This document shows, one piece after another, positions 19,861 through 28,886 of a DNA stretch of 64,000 bases. Position numbers and translations under genes: made by a program. The notes under the pieces were generated by a model. That model had not been told where the DNA came from. It did not search any database and was given only the letters and a program-made list of their open reading frames with translations. The stretch's first letter is position 1, and every line of letters starts with the position of its first letter. The DNA comes from JBAXTZ01 sp041666525 (GTDB lineage: Bacteria; Bacillota; Negativicutes; JBAXTZ01): contig JBAYGT010000011.1 in NCBI GenBank assembly GCA_041666525.1, positions 11,421 through 75,420 on the forward strand, written 5' to 3'.

Positions 19861-21549
19861 CTATTTACATACTCCACATTTTCTGCAACCGTCATAACAA
19901 ATAGCTGTATATCTTTGTTTCTGCGCTTCGGCAATTTCCTCTGTAAAAAAATCGTCATCAACCCCACAGTCAATGTGGCTCCACGGTAATACTTCCATTT
20001 CTGTAAACCCCGCCAATAAATTTTTACTGCTAACGCCATTTGCTTTCAGCACCCGCTTCCAAGCTTTGAACCCACCCAGTTGGGCCGCTTCGACGATCCA
20101 TTTTGCCATATTGCGGTCACCACGTGCTAACATAGCTTGAATAGCCGCTTGGCGTAAGTCCTCAGTTTTCAACTCCACACCGGGCAATTTGTCAATTTCA
20201 ATTTTCAAAAAAGCATATTGCCTGCGCAAAACTTCAATTTCAGCAAACGGCAATCGTTGAAAAGGCGTATTCGGTTTTGGCACAAACGGATTGACACTCA
20301 AAGTCAATCTCCCCCGTGGAGAATTTGTTTTTACGATTTTCAATACCTCTTTGCTCAAGTCAACAATTGCCTGAATATCACTTTGCTCTTCAAACGGCAA
20401 CCCAATCATAAAATATAGCCGCACATTAGGAATCCCAGCTTTAGTGGAGCGGTCAACCGCTGACAGCAACTGTTCATGAGTAATTGTCTTGTTAATAATC
20501 GTGCACATTCGTTCGCTACCAGCTTCCGGCGCAAATGTAACCGTTTGGTGTCCGCAGATTGCCAACGCCTTCAACATCACATCGCTTACCGAATCAGCAC
20601 GAAGCGACGCCACGGAAAATTTAATTTTTTTGTCTAATAAATATTCACACAACTCGTCCACCCGTGGATAGTCCGATATCGCACAGCCCACAAGACCCAC
20701 ACGCAGATTGTCCGCCAGCGGCTGTTCCAACGCCGTTTTAAGTAACGCAAAATCGCTTACGCGTGGCGGCCTGGTGCAATACCCAGCCATGCAAAAGCGG
20801 CAATGTCGGCCACAGCCGCGGGCAATTTCCAATAGAAACATTGATGAGAACTCGGTGTTTTCAGCCACAATTGCACTGGATGCCGGCAAAGAACTTGAAA
20901 AATCATGCTTTATTTGGCGTTTTATCGATTTATTTTTGCCAAAACAATCAGCGGACTTAAATAGCGAAGGAATATACACTCCGCTTATTCGATTTAACTC
21001 AACTAAACAATCTGACCGTGACAGTTTTTTTTCTTGGCAACAATAATAGCAGTTTAATATTTCATTAATAACGTCCTCGCCCTCTCCAATAACAAGCACA
21101 TCAAAAAAATCCGCTATCGGTTCAGGGTTAGCAGTTGCACACGGGCCGCCTCCGATTAGAAGTGGTTGATTTTCGGTACGCTCAGCCGCAAAAACCGGAA
21201 TACCGATTTGTTCAATTAGTTTTACAACATTAAAATAATCCAGTTCAAAGCTAAGTGTCAAACCCAAAAGTGGAAAATCACGCACAGGACGGTCGGTTTC
21301 AATAGTTTTTAGTGGTCGGTGACCATTCAAAGTATGCTCGTCGTCTTCAAGAAAAAAACGCTCACAGGCTGTATCGCCCCGAGCATTTATTGTCTTGTAA
21401 ATCACCTGTAATCCAAGATTCGACATACCGCAATAATAATCATTGGGAAATCCCAGTGCAAAACCCTGCTTTACACCGGGATTTATTTTCGGCGTGTACT
21501 TTTCATTGTATTTTTTCTTGAAATATTCCGCCTTGTTTTTTTTGTACAT
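19861..21549 (-). CDS. Radical SAM protein, TIGR03960-like
   Basis: About 562 residues. The N-terminal half resembles a B12-binding-like domain; ERxENQPLLIGGGPCATANPEP is typical. The radical SAM cluster is CGRHCRFCMAGYCTRPPR near residue 255 (CxxxCxxC). The C-terminus is Cys-rich (YDGCRKCGVC). It matches the uncharacterised family that is often fused or adjacent to a DUF2344 partner in Firmicutes; no DUF2344 is seen here. Its ATG shares one base with the nrdG stop codon. Substrate unknown. Confidence 0.8.
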   Translation of the reverse strand: MYKKNKAEYFKKKYNEKYTPKINPGVKQGFALGFPNDYYCGMSNLGLQVIYKTINARGDTACERFFLEDDEHTLNGHRPLKTIETDRPVRDFPLLGLTLSFELDYFNVVKLIEQIGIPVFAAERTENQPLLIGGGPCATANPEPIADFFDVLVIGEGEDVINEILNCYYCCQEKKLSRSDCLVELNRISGVYIPSLFKSADCFGKNKSIKRQIKHDFSSSLPASSAIVAENTEFSSMFLLEIARGCGRHCRFCMAGYCTRPPRVSDFALLKTALEQPLADNLRVGLVGCAISDYPRVDELCEYLLDKKIKFSVASLRADSVSDVMLKALAICGHQTVTFAPEAGSERMCTIINKTITHEQLLSAVDRSTKAGIPNVRLYFMIGLPFEEQSDIQAIVDLSKEVLKIVKTNSPRGRLTLSVNPFVPKPNTPFQRLPFAEIEVLRRQYAFLKIEIDKLPGVELKTEDLRQAAIQAMLARGDRNMAKWIVEAAQLGGFKAWKRVLKANGVSSKNLLAGFTEMEVLPWSHIDCGVDDDFFTEEIAEAQKQRYTAICYDGCRKCGVCK

Positions 21550-22055
21550 CAAAACTCCACTACAACTGTCGATTTCTCAACAGCACTGCGCTGCACATCG
21601 ATAATGCGCTGATTGCGCGAACCACGGAACGCAATTGAAATATCGCGCTCTTTCTCGATATACGGCCCGTCGATCAACCAATCCGTTAATTGCAAGAGTT
21701 CGCTTACTGCGGTGTTTTCTTCAGCAATTCGCAATAAATCTTCATATACAAAACCAGTATAAGTTACCAGGTCATACTTCTTAATAAATTTAACATATCT
21801 GGCAACCTCCAACAATTGCTCAGCTTGAAGCATCGGCTCGCCGCCGCTAAAGGTTACCCCGCGAATTAACGGTGCTTCATCAATTAGCCGCAAAAGCTGC
21901 TCCGGCTTTACATCAGTTCCACCGTAAAAATCATGGGTGTCCGGATTGTGGCAGCCAGGACAATTATGATAACAGCCCTGGCAAAATATCACTAGCCGCA
22001 ACCCCGGACCATCTACGACACTTTCAGTAATTATTCCAGCTATCCTAATTGACAT
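21549..22055 (-). CDS. nrdG: Anaerobic ribonucleotide reductase activating protein NrdG
   Basis: About 168 residues. A radical SAM activase that would install the glycyl radical on NrdD. The cluster motif CQGCYHNCPGCHNPDTHDF is near residue 28, with VTFSGGEPMLQ (GGE motif) following. The ATG at 22055 starts the conserved sequence; the frame is open to a TTG seven codons upstream. It follows nrdD after a hairpin-containing gap and overlaps the next gene by one base. Confidence 0.94.
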   Translation of the reverse strand: MSIRIAGIITESVVDGPGLRLVIFCQGCYHNCPGCHNPDTHDFYGGTDVKPEQLLRLIDEAPLIRGVTFSGGEPMLQAEQLLEVARYVKFIKKYDLVTYTGFVYEDLLRIAEENTAVSELLQLTDWLIDGPYIEKERDISIAFRGSRNQRIIDVQRSAVEKSTVVVEF

Positions 22056-22073
22056 GATTTCAACCAGCCTTCT

Positions 22074-22112
22074 CAATTATCAGCAGTAACCTTTGCCCAA
22101 AACTGATAATTG
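22074..22112 (-). other. Intercistronic hairpin between nrdD and nrdG
   Basis: A perfect 10-bp inverted repeat CAATTATCAG/CTGATAATTG with a 19-base loop spans the gap and reaches into the nrdG leader. There is no T run, so it is not a terminator. It may be an RNA processing or stability element. Confidence 0.5.
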
Positions 22113-22122
22113 GCAACGGAAA

Positions 22123-24090
22123 CTACATGTCTTTACTATAGCGTTTGATATTTTTATCCAGTTGTATGCGACGTTTGCTAGCCCGTCCACAGGCTGGGCA
22201 CTCGTCGTTAGTAATAACGCCTGTGTAATTACAGCCGGCACAAAAATCAATCGGAAAATTTATTCCGGCATAGCCGATATCGCACTTTCGCATATGGCGC
22301 AACAAGTCTTCAACTGCCGTTTGATTATGCACTGGCGGTGACGAAAATTCGATATAACTGATATGTCCGGCATTTGCATACTTGTGATAAACCCCTTCGC
22401 GACGAATCTTCTCAAACGCGCTGATTTTATATGATACCGGAATATGAAATGAATTTGTATAATAAGCCTTGTCAGTAACTCCAGGCACTTCACCAAAATC
22501 CTGTTTATCAATTTTAACAAAGCGACCAGCCAACCCTTCGGCGGGAGTGGCTAATAATGTGTAGTTCATATGGCGCTCAGCGGCGATAGCATCGATTTTA
22601 TCACGCATATATTTAACAATAGTTTCGCCCAAAATCTGCGCTTCTTCACTCTCGCCGTGATGTTTGCCAACGAGTGCAGCCAAAGTCTCGGCCAAACCGA
22701 TGAAGCCAATAGATAAAGTGCCATTACGCATTGCCGGCTCAATACTGTCGTTCGGCCCAAGATTTTCTGAACCCAAATATAGCTTTTGCCCCATCAAAAA
22801 TGGCATATCCCTGACTTTTAAAGTCGCCTGAATGTCGTAACGATGTTTTAATTGATCGGCCGCTAATAACAAAATTTCATCTAAAAGCCGGTAGAACTCG
22901 TCAATATTACCCTTGGCTTTTAGCGCAACACGAGGCAAATTAATTGTCGTAAAACTCAAGTTTCCTCGTCCGTCAGAAACTGCCGGACCATTAATATTTG
23001 CAAGAACTCTTGTCCGGCAACCCATATAAGCCGCTTCATCACCATACGGCGCGTTAAAGGAAGCATCCATGAAACTAAACGTCGGATTTAAGCGTTTGGA
23101 TGCCACACGAATTGCCAGTTGGAATAAATCATAATTTGGATCGCCCGGATTGAAATTTACACCTTCTCTTAGGCGAAACAAAATATTAGGGAACACCGGA
23201 CTTTCGCCGCGTCCTAGACCTTTTTCGTACGCCAACAACACTCCCTTGATAACTGTGCGCCCTTCTGGTGAAGTATCGCAACCCAAATTGAGACTGGAAA
23301 ACGGCACTTGTGCACCAGCACGGCTATGCATACTGTTCAAATTATAAATAAACGCTTCCATTGCCTGAAAAACTTCATTTTCGTCGGCGTCTTTCATAAA
23401 CGGCGCCATATCACGATCAAAATTTGCAAAAGATTGCCCACCATGCATATCGTTTTGCGAGCTTTGGAGAATTATTGCAGCAAGTGCTGTTGCTGACCCC
23501 GGACGCTTCGGTGGACGAATGTAGCCATGGCCGGTGTTAAATCCTTCATGAAGTAGCCGTCCAAGCGGTATTTGCACACAAGTCAATGTCTTCGCATAAA
23601 AATCCAAATCGTGAATATGAATATCACCATCGGTATGAGCTTTAGACATGTTTTCCGGAATCAAGCGATGTAAATAAAACGCTCTGGACGCCGCCGACGC
23701 AATTTGCAGCATTTTCGCTGACGGTGAATTGGAGATATTGGCATTATCACGGTTAGTCTCCACTAATATTTCGGCAACCGCGTCCATTAAATCCGACTTA
23801 CCCTCGCGCACGCGTGTACGGTAATCGCGGTACAAGATATAAGCTTTAGCAGTTTTAGCATGACCGTTTTCGATAAGAACTTTTTCGACAGCATCTTGCA
23901 CTTGCTCAACAGTAAATGGTTCGCCAAGATATCTGTTCTTTAGGTACTCCAAAACCTTTAGAGTCAGCTCTAACGCTTGCTGACTATCTTCGCCACCCAC
24001 AGCTTTTGCAGCCAAAAAAATTGCCTCTGATACTTTCTTGGTATCAAACGGCACTATGCGGCCATCACGTTTCTTGATTCTCGAAAACAT
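22123..24090 (-). CDS. nrdD: Anaerobic (class III) ribonucleotide reductase NrdD, C-terminus atypical
   Basis: About 655 residues. An N-terminal ATP-cone (RIKKRDGRIVPFDTKKVSEAIFLAA) is followed by the class III catalytic barrel: LTCVQIPLGRLL, NDMHGGQSFANFD, MGCRTRVLANI (active-site Cys) and GNLSFTTINLPRVAL. The C-terminal zinc site is present (CAGC...CPAC). After the second Cys pair the protein ends within about 20 residues (CGRASKRRIQLD...YSKDM). The usual RxxGY glycyl-radical loop is not visible in this or the other two frames. Either the loop is lost, supplied elsewhere, or the sequence is damaged. The second of two adjacent ATGs is used; the first overlaps the nrdR stop. Confidence 0.9.
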   Translation of the reverse strand: MFSRIKKRDGRIVPFDTKKVSEAIFLAAKAVGGEDSQQALELTLKVLEYLKNRYLGEPFTVEQVQDAVEKVLIENGHAKTAKAYILYRDYRTRVREGKSDLMDAVAEILVETNRDNANISNSPSAKMLQIASAASRAFYLHRLIPENMSKAHTDGDIHIHDLDFYAKTLTCVQIPLGRLLHEGFNTGHGYIRPPKRPGSATALAAIILQSSQNDMHGGQSFANFDRDMAPFMKDADENEVFQAMEAFIYNLNSMHSRAGAQVPFSSLNLGCDTSPEGRTVIKGVLLAYEKGLGRGESPVFPNILFRLREGVNFNPGDPNYDLFQLAIRVASKRLNPTFSFMDASFNAPYGDEAAYMGCRTRVLANINGPAVSDGRGNLSFTTINLPRVALKAKGNIDEFYRLLDEILLLAADQLKHRYDIQATLKVRDMPFLMGQKLYLGSENLGPNDSIEPAMRNGTLSIGFIGLAETLAALVGKHHGESEEAQILGETIVKYMRDKIDAIAAERHMNYTLLATPAEGLAGRFVKIDKQDFGEVPGVTDKAYYTNSFHIPVSYKISAFEKIRREGVYHKYANAGHISYIEFSSPPVHNQTAVEDLLRHMRKCDIGYAGINFPIDFCAGCNYTGVITNDECPACGRASKRRIQLDKNIKRYSKDM

Positions 24091-24563
24091 CATCCCTCCA
24101 CGCTATCTTTTTTACATTTACGTAATGATTTTACTATCGAAACAAAATCATCGACATTTTCAAATTTTTGATATACCGATGCAAAGCGCACATAAGCTAC
24201 GAGATCGTTTTGTTGCAACTGATCGAGAATTATATCGCCAATTTCAGAACTGGTTATTTCACCAGCAATACGATTCTTCGCTTCTTGCTCAATAAGATCA
24301 GTCAACCTTTCTATGCTTTCAATTGGCAGCGACCGTTTTTCAAAAGCACGTACCAACCCGCTGGCAATTTTTGCCCGTTCAAACCGTTCGCGTTTTCCAT
24401 CTTTTTTCACTACCAGAAACGGTACTTCGTCGACAGTTTCATAAGTGGTAAACCGACGTGAACATTCCAAACACTCGCGGCGGCGACGAACCGAATTTTT
24501 CTCCTCCGCAGCACGCGAATCAATAACTTTCGAATCAAAATAACTACAATAAGGGCAGCGCAT
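24090..24563 (-). CDS. nrdR: Transcriptional repressor NrdR
   Basis: About 157 residues: an N-terminal zinc ribbon (CPYC...CLEC with RRRRECLEC) and an ATP-cone (PFLVVKKDGKRERFERAKIASGLVRAFEKR). NrdR represses ribonucleotide reductase genes in response to ATP/dATP. The ATG at 24563 has GGAGG five bases upstream. Two NrdR boxes sit in its own promoter, so the nrdR-nrdD-nrdG operon should be autoregulated. Confidence 0.97.
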   Translation of the reverse strand: MRCPYCSYFDSKVIDSRAAEEKNSVRRRRECLECSRRFTTYETVDEVPFLVVKKDGKRERFERAKIASGLVRAFEKRSLPIESIERLTDLIEQEAKNRIAGEITSSEIGDIILDQLQQNDLVAYVRFASVYQKFENVDDFVSIVKSLRKCKKDSVEG

Positions 24564-24596
24564 GATTGCCTCCAACCTAATATTTAACCGTATTGT

Positions 24597-24644
24597 TATC
24601 TATATATCGTACACAACAAAAATATTATACACTATAGCTAGTGG
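24597..24644 (-). promoter_or_regulatory. Tandem NrdR boxes and -10 of the nrd operon
   Basis: Two 16-bp sites match the NrdR consensus (acaCwAtATaTwgtgt): one at 24597-24612 (core CTATATATCGT) and one at 24629-24644 (ACACTATAGCTAGTGG). Their starts are 32 bases apart, about three helical turns, the usual spacing for paired NrdR boxes. A TATAAT lies at 24624-24629 on the minus strand between them; the -35 is poor. Confidence 0.8.
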
Positions 24645-24661
24645 TTTTTAAAACAAATTTC

Positions 24662-24689
24662 AAAAAAAAAACACCCGTTTACACGAGTG
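24662..24689 (-). terminator. Terminator of the rpoD-tRNA transcript
   Basis: Minus-strand stem CACTCGT/ACGGGTG (one G-T pair), loop GTAA, then ten T residues, just past the CAT tRNA. Confidence 0.88.
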
Positions 24690-24699
24690 CAAGATTTTC

Positions 24700-24774
24700 T
24701 GGTGGGCCCACCTGGGATCGAACCAGGGACCAACCGGTTATGAGCCGGTTGCTCTACCGCTGAGCTATAGGCCC
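24700..24774 (-). tRNA. tRNA with CAT anticodon (Met or lysidine-type Ile2)
   Basis: A full cloverleaf on the minus strand with GGGCCTA/TGGGCCC acceptor arms, a GTTCGATCC T-loop and encoded CCA. The anticodon loop is CTCATAA, so the anticodon is CAT. The body does not look like initiator tRNA. Elongator Met and Ile2 (modified by TilS) cannot be separated by eye; the C-T-CAT-AA loop and GC-rich anticodon stem slightly favour Ile2. Confidence 0.95.
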
Positions 24775-24777
24775 GAA

Positions 24778-24852
24778 TGGCTCCTCGAGCTGGATTCGAA
24801 CCAGCAACCCCTCGGTTAACAGCCGAGTGCTCTACCGTTGAGCTATCGAGGA
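24778..24852 (-). tRNA. tRNA-Asn (GTT)
   Basis: Cloverleaf on the minus strand: acceptor TCCTCGA/TCGAGGA, D-loop AGCTCAACGGTAGAGC, anticodon loop CTGTTAA (GTT), T-loop GTTCGAATC, discriminator G and encoded CCA. Lies three bases from the CAT tRNA, downstream of rpoD. Confidence 0.97.
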
Positions 24853-24907
24853 ATATCATCATCCGACGAGGCATCATTATAATAAACTATTAATGTTTCG
24901 TCAATAC

Positions 24908-26011
24908 TCAATCGAGAAAATCACGAAGTTTTTTGCTGCGAGTAGGATGGCGCAATTTCCGCAAGGCCTTGGCTTCAATCTGACGAATCCGCTCCCGCGT
25001 CACACCAAAATATTGCCCTACATCTTCTAAAGTACGCGACTTACCATCATTTAGCCCAAAACGTAACTGTAATACTTTTTTTTCACGGTCAGTCAGCGTT
25101 TCCAACACTTCACCAAGTTGCTCTTTTAATAATACATACGAAGCTTCTTCGTTCGGTGCGACTGCGTCTTGATCTTCAATAAAATCGCCCAAATGTGAAT
25201 CTTCTTCTTCGCCAATCGGCGTTTCTAAAGACACCGGTTCTTGAGCAATTTTCATTATTTCGCGAACTTTATCCTCAGTAACTCCCATCTCTTTTGACAC
25301 TTCTTCAGTGGTAGGTTCACGACCAAAAGTTTGCAACAGATGACGGGATACCCGCATAAACTTATTAATAGTTTCAACCATGTGTACCGGTATCCGAATT
25401 GTACGAGCCTGATCGGCGATCGCCCTGGTTATCGCCTGACGGATCCACCAAGTGGCGTATGTGCTAAACTTAAACCCTTTAGTATGATCGTATTTTTCGA
25501 CCGCCTTAATAAGGCCAAGGTTTCCTTCCTGAATCAGATCCAAAAACAACATTCCGCGACCAACATAACGCTTGGCAATGCTCACAACCAAACGCAAATT
25601 GGCTTCTGCCAAATCACGCTTTGCCTCTTCGTCGCCGTTTTCCATGCGAATTGCCAGTGCGGTCTCTTCTTGAGATTTTAGCAACGGCACCCGCCCGATC
25701 TCTTTGAGATACATCCGCACCGGATCATCGATATTGATTCCTTCCAGAAATTTCACATCTATCACAGCAATTTTAACATCTTCATCTTTGATGATTTTTT
25801 CGATTTCCTCAGGCATCGGATCTTCAGTCAGTGTTTCTACCAAAGTGATTCCTTGCTCATTCAACGACAAATAAAGGCTCTCAACCTGTTCCGGCGGAAA
25901 GTCTTCGGTCAAATATTCGTTTAACTCATCATAAGTTAAACGGTTATTATTAAGTTTCGCCTTTTCAAATATTTCATTTACCAACTGGGTATTTTCCAGT
26001 GTTTCTGCCAT
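24908..26011 (-). CDS. rpoD: Primary sigma factor RpoD (sigma-A)
   Basis: About 367 residues, the short Firmicute form. Region 1.2 is [16 protein letters not shown], region 2 is [19 protein letters not shown] and [14 protein letters not shown], and region 4.2 is [20 protein letters not shown]. The start at 26011 has a GAGGGG site; an upstream ATG at 26035 overlaps the dnaG stop (ATGA) and has no ribosome-binding site of its own. It forms the classical dnaG-rpoD macromolecular synthesis operon. Confidence 0.97.
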   Translation of the reverse strand: MAETLENTQLVNEIFEKAKLNNNRLTYDELNEYLTEDFPPEQVESLYLSLNEQGITLVETLTEDPMPEEIEKIIKDEDVKIAVIDVKFLEGINIDDPVRMYLKEIGRVPLLKSQEETALAIRMENGDEEAKRDLAEANLRLVVSIAKRYVGRGMLFLDLIQEGNLGLIKAVEKYDHTKGFKFSTYATWWIRQAITRAIADQARTIRIPVHMVETINKFMRVSRHLLQTFGREPTTEEVSKEMGVTEDKVREIMKIAQEPVSLETPIGEEEDSHLGDFIEDQDAVAPNEEASYVLLKEQLGEVLETLTDREKKVLQLRFGLNDGKSRTLEDVGQYFGVTRERIRQIEAKALRKLRHPTRSKKLRDFLD

Positions 26012-26031
26012 CTTCGCACCCCTCTCGCGGG

Positions 26032-27831
26032 TCATTTTTTTCTAATTTTCTGTATTTCACTACTGATCTGTGCAACAATTTGCAATTCCTGTTGAAATTC
26101 CTCTGAGCCGCTCTTTTCCAGCTCTCCTGCGTGAATTATATGCTGACGTAACTTTTCACCCAAATATTGTTCGTAGATTCTATCCATTAGTTGTTCGACC
26201 ACTAATACCGGGTCTTCTGATCCAAAATTATCATCTTTAAGCAAAATTTTTGACAATAACAATGAATAATTGGCATTAATTTCGGACAAACTGTGCGCAT
26301 CAACAATGGTAAAAGAGTTATTTGCGCTATATATATTAAACAAAGCTTGCCAAAAATCCTTTATTTTTTCCGAAGAAAAATGAAGTTTTTCACTTTTTTG
26401 GCAAATAGTTGCCCGCACAGTTGCTCTTTCTATGAAATATCGCAACAATTGTCGCTCAGTTTCGTTGATTTCCGGCATTTGCGCAAAAGCAATCTCTCGC
26501 ACTTTATCACCGACATTGCGGCGTTTGTTCGCAACTTTGCGAACTTTGGCAAATTCCTCACGAATTAATTTTTCATCTAAGCGCAACCGGCTGGCAATAG
26601 TTGCAAACTGCTGCTCTAACTCTAGCGGTTGGGCATATTTACCAAAGAATTGAAGAATGTTCTCCAAAGCACTCACGCGACTATCGAGTGAATCATCGGT
26701 TTTTCCGCTAATCACAGTTTCAATCACATATTCGAGAATTCCTCTTGCTTCATTTAACTGTTTGTTAAATTCCTCTTTCCCATAGGCACGGATAAATTCA
26801 TCAGGATCTTTTGAATTCAACAAGTCAACCACGCGAACTTTGGCACCTGTCGATTTTAGCAGTTCATAAGCGCGTAATGTGGCGTTCCTACCGGCCTCAT
26901 CATTATCGTAACACAAATAGATCGTCGCAGCGTTTTTCGCTGCCAGCGCCGCCTGTCGCGCGGACAACGCCGTACCCATTCCTGCTACAACATTCTCAAT
27001 TCCATTCACATGTAGCGTGATTGCATCAAAATAACCTTCGACAATCAACAATTTTTGTTCCTTGCGAGCCATAGTTTGAGCGATATTCAAAGCATATAAG
27101 CAGTTTTTTTTACTAAAAAGCTCCGTGTCCGGCGTATTTAAATATTTTGGTTGAGTATCATTCATCGCACGGCCACCAAAGGCAATAACTGCATTATGTA
27201 AATCAATTATTGGAATCATTATCCGATTGCGAAACGAATCCAGAACAGTGCCGCGCTGCGTTTTCAACGCCAAACCGGCTTTGACCAGAACATCACTGTC
27301 GATTAACCGTTGACGCAATGCGTGGCAAAGTTTGTCTGGGGCTTGTGGAGCAAAACCGATTTTAAATTGTTTGATTATTGTTTCGGTTATGCCACGATTG
27401 GCCAAATATTCTAATGCTTCCTTGCCATAAGATGTATTCAGCAAACAAGAGTGAAAAAAATCAACTGCCATAGCATTTGCGTTTTTCACCGCTTCACGTT
27501 GTTTATCAGAAAGTTTATCTTCTCTGGTTTTTTCCGGAAGCTTAACACCAACGCGCTCACCCAGCAATCGTGCCGCTTCAATAAAGGGCCGGTTTTCAAT
27601 TTTCATAAGAAAAGCGAAAGCGTCGCCACCAGACTGACAGCCGAAACAATAAAACATCGTCTTTTCGGCGCTCACCGAAAAAGACGCTGTTTTTTCGTTA
27701 TGAAAAGGACAACATCCCCAATAGTTACGCCCTCGTTTTTTTAACGCAACATATTCAGAGATCAGTCCAACGATATCAGTTTTACTGCGAATTTCAGCAA
27801 TTGCACCGCTAAAATCTGCGTTGTTTGGCAT
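26032..27831 (-). CDS. dnaG: DNA primase DnaG
   Basis: 599 residues. The N-terminal CHC2 zinc-binding domain ([11 protein letters not shown]...FYCFGC) is at residues 40-65, the TOPRIM domain has [11 protein letters not shown] and [13 protein letters not shown], and a DnaB-binding helical C-terminus follows. It synthesises RNA primers at the replication fork. It is followed by rpoD. Confidence 0.98.
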   Translation of the reverse strand: MPNNADFSGAIAEIRSKTDIVGLISEYVALKKRGRNYWGCCPFHNEKTASFSVSAEKTMFYCFGCQSGGDAFAFLMKIENRPFIEAARLLGERVGVKLPEKTREDKLSDKQREAVKNANAMAVDFFHSCLLNTSYGKEALEYLANRGITETIIKQFKIGFAPQAPDKLCHALRQRLIDSDVLVKAGLALKTQRGTVLDSFRNRIMIPIIDLHNAVIAFGGRAMNDTQPKYLNTPDTELFSKKNCLYALNIAQTMARKEQKLLIVEGYFDAITLHVNGIENVVAGMGTALSARQAALAAKNAATIYLCYDNDEAGRNATLRAYELLKSTGAKVRVVDLLNSKDPDEFIRAYGKEEFNKQLNEARGILEYVIETVISGKTDDSLDSRVSALENILQFFGKYAQPLELEQQFATIASRLRLDEKLIREEFAKVRKVANKRRNVGDKVREIAFAQMPEINETERQLLRYFIERATVRATICQKSEKLHFSSEKIKDFWQALFNIYSANNSFTIVDAHSLSEINANYSLLLSKILLKDDNFGSEDPVLVVEQLMDRIYEQYLGEKLRQHIIHAGELEKSGSEEFQQELQIVAQISSEIQKIRKK

Positions 27832-27887
27832 ATTTCCGTCTCCAACTACCCAGCCACCGCGGCAAGTATTTCGCTTTCTCGTTTACA

Positions 27888-28886
27888 TCATATATAATCC
27901 GGATATTTCGCCGGTACTAATAACTGTTCAAAAAGACTGATAGCATACATATCTGTTAGTCCGGCGATATAATCAATCAGCGTACGTTCCAGTCCAAATA
28001 ACTGTACACGTTCAACATATTCTTCCGGCAACAATTCCGGTTTTTCGAAAAAATATTGATATAAATTCTTTATTACATATCGCGCTTTGCGACGATCGGC
28101 CTCTAACCGCGGTGAATCATAAACATTGGCAAACATAAACGCTCGAAAATCATCCATTGCCTGCCTGACTTGCGATGATTGGATTATATCAGCTTTGCCA
28201 ATCGAATTATTGATTATATCGCTCACCATCACTGTGATCATTTTAGAGGGCGCTGTACCTAAAATCTCCGTTACCAAAAGCGGCAGGTCGCCGCATTGGA
28301 GCATTTCAGCGCGTACCGAATCATCAAAATCATGACATAGATAAGCGATACGGTCGGATATTTTTACCACTTGCCCCTCTAGTGTTTTGGGCGTTGAATT
28401 TCCGGTATGATTCAATATTCCGTCGCGTACTTCAAATGTCAAATTAAGCCCTTTGCCACCGCGCTCCATGGTATCGACAACACGCAGGCTTTGTTCATTG
28501 TGGTTAAACGTTCCGGCTATTTCCCGCAACACATGTTCACCGACATGACCAAACGGCGTGTGCCCGACATCGTGCCCAAGTGCGATCGCTTCAACTAAAT
28601 CTTCGTTGAGTAACAATGCGCGAGCTATCGTTCGTGCAATTTGCGATACTTCCAAACTATGGGTCATCCGCATCCGATAATGATCACCCGGCGCAATATA
28701 CACTTGAGTTTTGTGTTTTAAACGCCGAAAAGCCTTGGAGTGAATGATTCGATCACGATCCCGCTGAAACTCGGTACGATAGTCGCAACGTGTTTCAGGA
28801 GAAACACGACTGGCCGTTATCGATTTTGCTGAAAACCCGGACAGGCTACGTAATTCATTTTGTTCGCTCTGCTCTCTGATTATCAT
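27888..28886 (-). CDS. dgt: Deoxyguanosinetriphosphate triphosphohydrolase-like protein
   Basis: 332 residues of the HD superfamily. Metal ligands are visible: RMTHSLEVSQIARTIARAL (His), and AIALGHDVGHTPFGHVGE (HD). This is the short dGTPase-like (type 2) subfamily, which hydrolyses dNTPs to nucleosides and triphosphate. Its ATG overlaps the glyS stop by four bases, placing it in the glyQS-dgt-dnaG-rpoD string. Confidence 0.92.
   Translation of the reverse strand: MIIREQSEQNELRSLSGFSAKSITASRVSPETRCDYRTEFQRDRDRIIHSKAFRRLKHKTQVYIAPGDHYRMRMTHSLEVSQIARTIARALLLNEDLVEAIALGHDVGHTPFGHVGEHVLREIAGTFNHNEQSLRVVDTMERGGKGLNLTFEVRDGILNHTGNSTPKTLEGQVVKISDRIAYLCHDFDDSVRAEMLQCGDLPLLVTEILGTAPSKMITVMVSDIINNSIGKADIIQSSQVRQAMDDFRAFMFANVYDSPRLEADRRKARYVIKNLYQYFFEKPELLPEEYVERVQLFGLERTLIDYIAGLTDMYAISLFEQLLVPAKYPDYI

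Noticed and set aside
24638..24877. 79-codon reading frame over the two tRNAs
   Set aside because: It overlaps tRNA-Asn and the CAT tRNA.
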